In this document: piece by piece, positions 1 through 4,484 of the stretch
Position numbering within the stretch: position 1 is the first letter of the stretch
How the letters are laid out: each line of letters begins with the position of its first letter
Source of the DNA: Pseudomonadota bacterium
Lineage (GTDB): Bacteria; Pseudomonadota; Gammaproteobacteria; Acidiferrobacterales; UBA6901
Direction: 5' to 3'
Length of the DNA: 6,642 nucleotides
NCBI GenBank assembly: GCA_021785795.1
Contig: JAJYEK010000193.1
Coordinates: 1-6,642 of the forward strand
The notes under the pieces: model-generated
What the model was told of the DNA's origin: nothing
Database searches by the model: none
The model's input: only the letters and a program-made list of their open reading frames with translations
Made by a program: the position numbers and the translations under genes

Positions 1-244
1 GTACTCATGGGCCCCATTATATCCACCTGCCGGGAAAAAACTAACCATATGCGGGGGTTTAGTGACGATAGTTCAAAGGATCCCGGCACACCGGCCGGTG
101 GAATTCCTGCACCTCGATAGCCCGCCGAACCCCACGCCACCCGAGTACTTCTGCACGCGGCAGGCGCCGCCCGAGGCCCATCGGCAGGCAGTGACTGCAT
201 GGGCTGGCAGTGAGCTTGAGCTTCCGCGTTCGCTGCAAAGCAGG
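1..244. other. Stretch with no recognisable gene
   Basis: Open frames exist on both strands here but none looks like a real gene: no ribosome-binding site matches a start codon, and the protein sequences are rich in Pro, Arg and Cys as in random GC-rich DNA. The longest plus-strand frame runs straight through the tRNA gene at 308-383, a common artefact. The only structures seen are a weak minus-strand terminator-like hairpin (35-62) and the promoter elements of the downstream tRNA. Confidence 0.6.
35..62 (-). terminator. Possible weak minus-strand intrinsic terminator
   Basis: Read on the minus strand, CTAAACC (62-56) can pair with GGTTAG (46-41) with one bulged A, around a nine-base loop, and is followed directly by six T (40-35). 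The stem is short and AT-rich, so the structure is marginal. No minus-strand gene is recognised to its right that would need it, so its role is unclear. Confidence 0.3.
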
Positions 245-250
245 TACAAT
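216..250 (+). promoter_or_regulatory. Putative promoter of tRNA-Ala
   Basis: TACAAT at 245-250 is a good -10 hexamer (5 of 6 to consensus). It is followed by a GC-rich discriminator, as is typical of stable-RNA promoters under stringent control. The -35 region is poor: TTGAGC at 216-221 is the best match but sits 23 bases away, and the correctly spaced hexamer (222-227, TTCCGC) matches weakly. Transcription would start near 257, about 50 bases before the mature tRNA. Confidence 0.4.
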
Positions 251-307
251 TTCGCGGCCCGCGCTGGCTGTCTGGCAGCAGCAGGAAGAGAAGCAGGGTG
301 TTTCCAT

Positions 308-383
<76 letters not shown>

Positions 384-392
384 TAAAAACAA

Positions 393-423
393 AGGCTTAG
401 CGGCTTGCTAGGCCTATTTTTTT
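393..423 (+). terminator. Intrinsic terminator of tRNA-Ala
   Basis: AGGCTTAGC (393-401) pairs with GCTAGGCCT (407-415), nine base pairs including one G-U, around the loop GGCTT. One A and then seven T (417-423) follow. It lies 10 bases after the tRNA CCA end. The stop codon of the truncated minus-strand integrase-like frame (414-416) lies inside this hairpin, so foreign-derived sequence begins right at the terminator. Confidence 0.85.
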
Positions 424-620
424 GCCGATTTGAGTTGTTGAACCTTGAGCTTGATCAGGTCACAACCTCGGAGCTTGCTGTCGATGGCCAGATTGAACAG
501 GGCCAGATCGCGGGTACTTTTGGCAAGTTGTAGCCTGATACGGATGGCCCAGATCTCCCGAAGCTTGAGGGGTGGTTTCGGCCCGATCAGACGGTCTTTG
601 TCCCATGGGATATGGTCCAT
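414..620 (-). pseudogene. Truncated integrase/site-specific recombinase-like gene, N-terminal part
   Basis: From the ATG at 620-618 the frame gives about 68 residues containing IPWDKDRLIGPKPPLKLREI, then WAIRIRLQL, LALFNLAIDSKLRG and CDLIKLKV. I recognise this as the N-terminal signature of a widespread small proteobacterial integrase/recombinase-type protein, which is normally around 200 residues. The resemblance stops at the LKV near 441. The last codons come from unrelated DNA and the stop lies within the tRNA-Ala terminator, so the catalytic C-terminal part is missing. Upstream, a strong AGGAGG (663-668) serves an ATG at 658-656 in a different frame that stops at 587, so a frameshift may also have damaged the 5' end. 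Certainly not functional as a recombinase; the family name is from memory of the motif. Confidence 0.7.
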
Positions 621-662
621 GGTTCCGTTGGTACTACTCTGATTGCAGGACGTGGCATGATT

Positions 663-668
663 CCTCCT
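663..668 (-). promoter_or_regulatory. Orphaned strong Shine-Dalgarno of the integrase remnant
   Basis: AGGAGG on the minus strand lies four bases before an ATG at 658-656. That ATG opens a 23-codon frame ending in TGA at 589-587, one frame off from the integrase-like sequence that begins around 620. The simplest reading is that this was the native start and an indel between 656 and 620 broke the frame. It could also be chance. Confidence 0.45.
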
Positions 669-737
669 ATGTACTGAGGGAACACCATTTCGGTGCACTC
701 TGGATGGGACGCTTCTGAGCCTCAAGCCAGGCACGGG

Positions 738-765
738 TTGCAGTTTATATCATCACTGATATAAT
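738..765 (+). promoter_or_regulatory. Promoter of the higBA-type operon
   Basis: TTGCAG (738-743) and a perfect TATAAT (760-765) are separated by 16 bases. Transcription would begin about seven bases after the -10, at or next to the toxin ATG (772). The -10 box lies inside a perfect inverted repeat (745-764), so a bound repressor would block RNA polymerase directly. Confidence 0.65.
745..764. promoter_or_regulatory. Perfect inverted repeat, probable antitoxin operator
   Basis: The arms TTATATCA (745-752) and TGATATAA (757-764) are perfect 8-bp complements around the spacer TCAC. The site covers most of the -10 hexamer of the toxin-antitoxin promoter. Antitoxins of the HigA/Xre type typically repress their own operon through such AT-rich palindromes, so HigA binding is the natural inference. 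Only the repeat itself is directly seen. Confidence 0.65.
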
Positions 766-771
766 TAATTG

Positions 772-1095
772 ATGAAGCCCATCACCTTTCTCGGTGATTC
801 TCTCGGAGCGCTGCGCGCTTTCCCGCACGAGGCACGCCGGGAGTCGGGGTTACAACTGGATCGCGTGCAACGCGGACTCTTACCAGAGAGCTGGAAACCG
901 ATGAAGACTATCGGCCCCGGTGTCACCGAGGTCCGGGTGCGTGTCGAAAGCGGGATCTTTCGGGTGCTGTATGTCGCCACGCTTCCGGAAGCTGTCTATG
1001 TGCTGCACGCTTTCCAGAAAAAGACCCAGAAAACCGCCAAGGCCGATTTGAGTCTGGCGACGACGCGCTACAAGGCGCTGAGGAAAGAGCAATGA
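772..1095 (+). CDS. higB: HigB/RelE-superfamily toxin (phage Gp49-like)
   Basis: A 107-residue basic protein of the Gp49-like (DUF891) branch of the RelE/HigB toxins, which are mRNA interferases that usually cut translated mRNA on the ribosome. Recognised features are the N-terminal segment with FPHEARRESG, the central GPGVTEVRVR strand region followed by GIFRVLYVA, and the family hallmark HAFQKKTQKT near residues 80-89 ahead of a C-terminal helix. Length is normal for the family. I chose ATG 772 over TTG 769: neither has a Shine-Dalgarno, and the promoter at 738-765 predicts a transcript starting at about 772, so translation is probably leaderless. The TGA stop overlaps the antitoxin ATG by four bases (ATGA), implying translational coupling. 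The gene looks intact amid broken neighbours. HigB as a name is by family likeness. Confidence 0.88.
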   Translation: MKPITFLGDSLGALRAFPHEARRESGLQLDRVQRGLLPESWKPMKTIGPGVTEVRVRVESGIFRVLYVATLPEAVYVLHAFQKKTQKTAKADLSLATTRYKALRKEQ

Positions 1096-1373
1096 AGAAA
1101 CAGACCTATGCAAGTGTATGGGATGCCATCGAAGATACACCCGGTGCAGCTGCCAGCATGCGCGTGCGTGCGGAATTGATGATCGCCATCCAGCGTTACG
1201 TGGAAGCCAGTGGCGATACCCAGGTCCAGGCCGCGAAACATCTGGGGCTCACGCAGCCACGCCTCAACGACCTGCTGCGCGGGCGCATTGAGAAATTCAG
1301 CTTGGACGCCCTTGTGAACATGCTGGCGCGCGTCGGCCGGCATGTGGCCGTGAAGGTGAAAAAGGCCGCGTAA
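1092..1373 (+). CDS. higA: HigA-type antitoxin, Xre-family HTH protein
   Basis: A 93-residue helix-turn-helix protein, the expected partner of the toxin just upstream. The N-terminal segment (SVWDAIEDTP, residues 8-17) and the HTH (about residues 43-63, QVQAAKHLGLTQPRLNDLL) followed by SLDALVNMLARVG are typical of Xre antitoxins paired with Gp49-like toxins. It should neutralise the toxin by direct binding and repress the operon through the inverted repeat at 745-764. AGGA at 1081-1084 is a Shine-Dalgarno seven bases before the ATG, unlike the toxin, which has none. Antitoxin could therefore be made more efficiently than toxin from one mRNA; that is inference. Toxin-first order fits the HigBA class. 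No terminator is seen after the stop; an Rhs remnant begins almost at once. Confidence 0.88.
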   Translation: MKKQTYASVWDAIEDTPGAAASMRVRAELMIAIQRYVEASGDTQVQAAKHLGLTQPRLNDLLRGRIEKFSLDALVNMLARVGRHVAVKVKKAA

Positions 1374-1374
1374 C

Positions 1375-1668
1375 CTCAAAGTCTCGTACGATGCCAACGG
1401 CAACCGGCTCTCCAAAGTGACCGGCACCACGACCATTCCCTCGGAACGGAAACGGTCACGTATCTGTACACCGATTATGACAACATCCCAAGGTTGGCCA
1501 CCAACCCCACTGGGACCATCGTCTGGCTCTAGGAGGGGGTCTTCGGGAATACCCCGCTCGGCCCACCGAGCCCGTTGGATGTGACACTCCGGTATCCGGG
1601 CCAGACCTACGATTCCGAGACGGGGCTCTCCGATAACTGGAACCGCTACTATGATCCAGGGACGGGGT
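1375..1668 (+). pseudogene. Rhs/YD-repeat protein remnant
   Basis: Translation shows the end of an Rhs core in two frames. The first has SYDANGNRLSK (from about 1384). After a frame change around 1430-1446 the second has YLYTDYDNIPRLATNPTG, then TIVWL, a TAG stop at 1530-1532, VFGNTPLG, TLRYPGQTYDSETGL and NRYYDPGTG. These match the conserved YD/RHS pattern in which 'TDHLNTPRLVTDPTG', 'LRFPGQYYDAETGL' and 'RDYDPxTGRY' occur in that order. The fragment stops at DPGTG, where an IS21-type end begins at 1669, so the conserved hyper-variable junction and any toxin tip are lost. It has no start codon or ribosome-binding site of its own. A frameshift, a stop and two truncated ends make it a clear pseudogene. 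Confidence 0.85.
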
Positions 1669-1826
1669 TGTTGAGTTGCAGCTAACACTGGCCCGGGTTT
1701 TGCATTGAAATTTGACCCATCTATGTGAGCCAGTATGGCTCAAGCTTTGGGTAGTTTCTTAGTCTTTCCCCCCTTTTCGGTTTTGATGGTGCTGTTCTTG
1801 AAGCGGTAGCTCTCGTTGCCGGTCTC
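1669..1826 (-). mobile_element. IS21-family right-end remnant
   Basis: The segment carries the last codons of istB on the minus strand (1826-1740) and then a terminal region reaching TG at 1669 (CA on the other strand, the usual IS21-family end). The terminal region has two spaced repeats, 1675-1694 and 1699-1718, aligned at a 24-base period. They share TTGCA, AA, TG and CCC at identical offsets (about 12 of 20 positions). Multiple terminal repeats of this kind are characteristic of IS21 elements. The left boundary coincides with the break in the Rhs gene. The right boundary, near 1826/1827, is where istB likeness ends. The rest of the element (istA, most of istB, left end) is absent from the window. 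Confidence 0.65.
1740..1826 (-). pseudogene. istB: C-terminal tail of istB (IS21 transposition helper ATPase)
   Basis: Reading the minus strand from 1826 gives ETGNESYRFKNSTIKTEKGG, then KTKKLPKA and a TGA at 1742-1740. The ETGNESYRFKNS stretch is the usual C-terminal ending of IstB proteins, the AAA+ ATPases that help the IS21 transposase. Only 28 codons remain; the Walker motifs are gone. The frame before 1826 no longer resembles IstB, marking a deletion or recombination junction. Confidence 0.72.
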
Positions 1827-1828
1827 CT

Positions 1829-1835
1829 AAGGAGG
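1829..1835 (+). promoter_or_regulatory. Strong Shine-Dalgarno of the small membrane gene
   Basis: AAGGAGG lies five bases before the GTG at 1841 and only two bases after the apparent end of the istB remnant. It is the strongest ribosome-binding site in the left half of the window and is the main reason for accepting the short frame that follows. Confidence 0.6.
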
Positions 1836-1840
1836 ACGTC

Positions 1841-2029
1841 GTGGTATCCGAGTATTGGCGGGCGGTGATCAAGAGCCGGGTCGGTATCGCCCTCGTGCTC
1901 ATGGGACTCGAAGTCATTGCCCTCTTCAAGGACAAAGACTGGATGCTCGCGCTGTTGGTTGCGGCCATCCTTGGAGTATGGGGCGCTATCTGGGTGACTG
2001 CGTATTGGACCTACATTGCTAAGAAGTAA
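1841..2029 (+). CDS. Small two-helix membrane protein, unknown function
   Basis: A 62-residue hydrophobic protein starting at GTG with an excellent Shine-Dalgarno. Two probable transmembrane helices are visible: about residues 14-29 (VGIALVLMGLEVIALF) and 34-58 (WMLALLVAAILGVWGAIW and on). They are joined by a charged KDKD turn, with Lys at both outer flanks and a C-terminal AKK. The composition (Trp and Tyr at helix ends, positive flanks) resembles a genuine inner-membrane protein more than a random frame. I recognise no family. The gene stands alone between the IS21 remnant and the ORF6N remnant. No promoter is obvious, and sequence upstream of 1827 was replaced by IS DNA, so it may have lost its original promoter or first codons. 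Confidence 0.55.
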   Translation: MVSEYWRAVIKSRVGIALVLMGLEVIALFKDKDWMLALLVAAILGVWGAIWVTAYWTYIAKK

Positions 2030-2090
2030 AGACCCCATCCGCCCCACACCCGACGCATCATGACAACCCGGGCTGCGACAACCCCTTGTC

Positions 2091-2421
2091 TCAATCCTCG
2101 TTCTGAATAAACCCGATCTTCCGTTTCTTCGGGACCTCGGGCGGGACCATCAACTCGCGGATGGCAGAAAGAATGCTCGCGATCGCCTGATCGTGCGCGC
2201 CGAGCCGGCGTTCCAGCTCATCCAGCTTGCGCTTAAGTTCCTTGTTGGAGGCGAGCATCTCGCGCAACCGCACGAACGTGCGCACGACGTAAAGACTCAT
2301 CTCGACCGCGCGCGGCGTGTTCAGTACCGCGGCCGCCATGATTGCCCCGTGCTCAGTGAAGACATAGGGCAGATACCGCCGCCCGCCGCGCCCGGCGTCT
2401 GAGGTCGCAAATTGCGACCTC
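2091..2421 (-). pseudogene. ORF6N-domain protein remnant lacking its N-terminus
   Basis: The minus-strand frame from about 2421 to the TGA at 2093-2091 encodes RSQFATSDAGRGGRRYLPY, then VFTEHGAIMAAAVLNTPRAV and a predicted coiled coil (REMLASNKELKRKLDELERR). It ends in a basic KKRKIGF tail. This is the usual C-terminal two-thirds of ORF6N-domain proteins, which are found in prophages and plasmids. In intact relatives the DNA-binding ORF6N domain, with motifs such as RDLAxLYGV, precedes the RSQFATS segment; here it is missing. The frame stays open upstream to an ATG at 2555, but those codons overlap the end of sco in another frame and do not resemble ORF6N, so I do not treat 2555 as the start. 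No other convincing start with a ribosome-binding site is present. Confidence 0.75.
2401..2421. repeat. Perfect 10-bp inverted repeat at the ORF6N break
   Basis: GAGGTCGCAA (2401-2410) and TTGCGACCTC (2412-2421) are perfect complements around a single A. The repeat encodes the RSQFATS stretch of the ORF6N protein, so it may be just coding sequence. It also lies at the point where homology to ORF6N proteins ends. Confidence 0.6.
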
Positions 2422-2487
2422 CGGTCTTTGGCTGCTGCCGCGGACACAATGAAAAGCGCCGCCCCATCGGGGTAGTTTGGCCTTGGC

Positions 2488-3102
2488 TCAGCCGACGCCA
2501 AGCAGGAGACGAAGATCGTGGCTGATGGCGCCAACGGAGTCGGAATTCGTGGCAATCAATCGCGCCCGGCCGTGGCGGTCGAAGATGAACACCGCACTGC
2601 TGTGGGACACCGCATAGTTGCCGCGGACATTGGGCTTTCCGCGGGTATAGACCACGCGGTAACGCTTCGCCAACTTTTCCAGCGCATCGTCGCCACCACG
2701 CAGTCCGACGAACTCCGGACCGAACGCGCGGACGTAGCGATGCAGCACCGCCGTCGTGTCGCGGGCCGGGTCGACCGTGACGAACAGCACGCGGACCTCC
2801 GCGGCGTCTGCCCCCAAGCCGTGGATGGCCTCCCCCAGTTTGGCGAGGGTGGCAGGACAGACGTCAGGGCAATGGGTATAACCGAAATACAGCAGTACCA
2901 CCTTGCCGCGGTAGGCCGAAGCGTCTACCACCCGGCCGGAGTCATTCGTCAGGTTGAACTTGAGCGCGGGCATGAGGCCCGTAATGTCGTCGAGCATCCA
3001 GCGCTTCGGTTTGCTGCAGGCTCCCACAAAGACCAGGAGCACGAGCGAGCCCAGCAATGCCCATCGGCGCAGGCGCAGGGCGTCGAAGTTCGGGCGCGTC
3101 AT
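2488..3102 (-). CDS. sco: SCO1/SenC/PrrC-family copper/thiol lipoprotein
   Basis: A 204-residue thioredoxin-fold protein for assembly of the CuA centre of cytochrome c oxidase. The N-terminus has a basic stretch and a hydrophobic segment ending in VGAC (C29), a lipobox, so the mature protein should be a lipoprotein on the periplasmic side of the membrane. The metal/redox site is complete: FGYTHCPDVCP contains the CxxxC pair C78/C82, and the distal His is H167 in YAVSHSSAVFIFD. The FVTVDPARDT segment (about residues 107-116) is typical of the family. Length is normal. The ATG overlaps the stop of the PCuAC gene by four bases (ATGA), so it is the last gene of a coupled ctaG-PCuAC-sco operon. 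It ends 67 bases before the ORF6N remnant, and no clear terminator is seen between. Confidence 0.94.
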   Translation of the reverse strand: MTRPNFDALRLRRWALLGSLVLLVFVGACSKPKRWMLDDITGLMPALKFNLTNDSGRVVDASAYRGKVVLLYFGYTHCPDVCPATLAKLGEAIHGLGADAAEVRVLFVTVDPARDTTAVLHRYVRAFGPEFVGLRGGDDALEKLAKRYRVVYTRGKPNVRGNYAVSHSSAVFIFDRHGRARLIATNSDSVGAISHDLRLLLGVG

Positions 3103-3608
3103 TCGCTGTCAGCCCCATTTACCCTGAACATCACCCGCAACGGTGCCGCGCCGGTAAACTTCAGTGTGACCGGCACCGTATCGCCGACCCTCAGTGGCTT
3201 CACTCGTCGCACCAGCATGAGATGGTACCCCCCGGGAGAGAATCGCAAAATCGCACCGGCTCTGATTTCGAGGCGCCGGACCGGAACCATGGACGACATT
3301 CCGCCTTCTTCCATGCTGCGATGGATCTCTGCTTTGCGGAAGGCGGGGCTCGACGCTGCGATCAGCACCACCGGCCGGACTCCCTGGTTCGCGAGGTCGA
3401 AGTAACCCGCCAGCGGCAGGTCCCCCGGCAGCAGGCGGATGCGCGCATGCGTTACCACGGTGGTCGACGCTGCAGGGGTGACAGGCCAGGCAGCGGGCGC
3501 CGTCAGCCCGGTCACAAACGTCATACCGATGAGGTAGCGGCCGAACCGGGCCAGCACCCCGATGTCCGCGCGTTTCTTCATCCGTTCCGACTGTATGCGC
3601 AATGTCAT
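3099..3608 (-). CDS. PCuAC-type periplasmic copper(I) chaperone
   Basis: A 169-residue PCuAC (DUF461) protein, a periplasmic Cu(I) carrier that delivers copper to the CuA site or to SCO. The family motif H-X10-M-X21-H-X-M is matched exactly: H96, M107, H129 and M131 (in IHRSMEEGGMSSM and GGYHLML). The N-terminus has a basic region and the hydrophobic LIGMTFVTGLTAPAAW stretch, consistent with a signal peptide cut somewhere after about residue 40. I keep ATG 3608, which has GGAG six bases upstream. ATG 3581 (giving MKKRADIG) would make a more typical signal peptide and cannot be excluded. The gene starts 12 bases after the ctaG stop and overlaps sco by four bases, so all three are probably co-translated. 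This is the copper-carrying middle step of the operon. Confidence 0.93.
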   Translation of the reverse strand: MTLRIQSERMKKRADIGVLARFGRYLIGMTFVTGLTAPAAWPVTPAASTTVVTHARIRLLPGDLPLAGYFDLANQGVRPVVLIAASSPAFRKAEIHRSMEEGGMSSMVPVRRLEIRAGAILRFSPGGYHLMLVRRVKPLRVGDTVPVTLKFTGAAPLRVMFRVNGADSE

Positions 3609-3620
3609 GCCACGCTCCGC

Positions 3621-4484
3621 TCAGACGTTCACGGCATTGGCCAGCGTGGATTCGGCACTCGGCCTGCCACCCTGTTCGTGCAGCATGTAGCGCAGGATGA
3701 CCAGCATGTTGACCGCGCACATCATCGCCGGCGGGATCCAGGTCAGCAAGCCGCCGATCTGCTGATCGGTCATCGGATTGATCGCCCAGGCGCGCCCGCA
3801 GATGCCATAGACATTGTAGATGATGGACCCCCGAAACGTGATGTATGCGCCCAGCGGAATCTGAAGCAGCGCCACGAAAATAAGGATGACAATACGCGTA
3901 AGGTACGGGAGTTTGGCGTGTCCCTGCGCACTTAGCGGGGCAACCATGATCCACCAAAAAAGCATCCCGTCCACCACCATGCTCCAGTTCATGATGCGAT
4001 AACGGTTCACATCCAGCATGGCCGTGAAATGAACAGCGGGAATGAGCCAGAAATAGATGATGCCCACGAACATCAGCGGCGCCACGAGGGGATGCTGAAG
4101 GAATCCGTATAGCGACCGTACCGCTCGGCTGCCGAAGATGGGGCGAAACACCCGTTCGCGCAGGCCGCGGGGTACGCCGCGCGCGATGGTATCCCAGGGT
4201 CCGGCCAGCGCCATCAGAAACGGCCCGGCGTGGTGCAGGAACAGGACTTGCAGCCGATGGATCCAAAACATGTGCTGCGCGAGAAAATCGAAGTATGTTT
4301 GCAGGGCGATATAGATGAGACCAAGCCCCACAAAGAACGAGAGTGGCCGCCAGAAACCAACGGCCCCACCGGCATGTCTGGTGAGCGCCAGCCCGCGCAC
4401 ATAGGCGGCAATCAGCAGGATGCAGGTAATGAGTACGGTGGGAGAAAACTCCCAGGGCTCAAGATAGACGATGATCGGCTGCAC
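3621..4484 (-). CDS. ctaG: caa3-type CtaG cytochrome c oxidase assembly factor
   Basis: A polytopic inner-membrane protein of about 287 residues, belonging to the caa3_CtaG family (unrelated to Cox11, which shares the name ctaG). Seven hydrophobic segments are visible, near residues 15-34, 45-64, 78-95, 132-151, 164-182, 195-215 and 247-268. Family hallmarks are QHMFWIHRLQVLFLHHAGPF, with several His and Met that could bind copper, the WSMVVDGMLFWW segment and DQQIGGLLTWIPPAMM near the C-terminus. In Bacillus this family is needed for active caa3 oxidase. The start is GTG at 4484, since an in-frame TGA lies two codons upstream and no other early start exists. Its Shine-Dalgarno is poor. It heads the copper operon, 12 bases before the PCuAC gene. 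A palindrome 246 bases upstream (4730-4751) is a candidate control site. Confidence 0.9.
   Translation of the reverse strand: MQPIIVYLEPWEFSPTVLITCILLIAAYVRGLALTRHAGGAVGFWRPLSFFVGLGLIYIALQTYFDFLAQHMFWIHRLQVLFLHHAGPFLMALAGPWDTIARGVPRGLRERVFRPIFGSRAVRSLYGFLQHPLVAPLMFVGIIYFWLIPAVHFTAMLDVNRYRIMNWSMVVDGMLFWWIMVAPLSAQGHAKLPYLTRIVILIFVALLQIPLGAYITFRGSIIYNVYGICGRAWAINPMTDQQIGGLLTWIPPAMMCAVNMLVILRYMLHEQGGRPSAESTLANAVNV

Noticed and set aside
2050..2085. Repeated GACAACCC near the ORF6N stop, considered as a CRISPR or direct-repeat unit
   Set aside because: Only two copies of eight bases; no array, no spacers and no cas genes in the window.
2440..2480. Possible terminator after sco (CCCC-GAT-GGGG followed by GCTTTT on the minus strand)
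   Set aside because: The stem is only four base pairs and is separated from a short T run by extra bases; too weak to call.
2518..3405. 295-codon plus-strand open frame
   Set aside because: It is antisense to sco and the PCuAC gene, both of which have complete family motifs; a GC-rich shadow frame.
3109..4266. 385-codon minus-strand open frame
   Set aside because: It overlaps ctaG and the PCuAC gene in another frame; its Arg/Pro/His-rich composition is that of a shadow, and the overlapped genes are clearly real.
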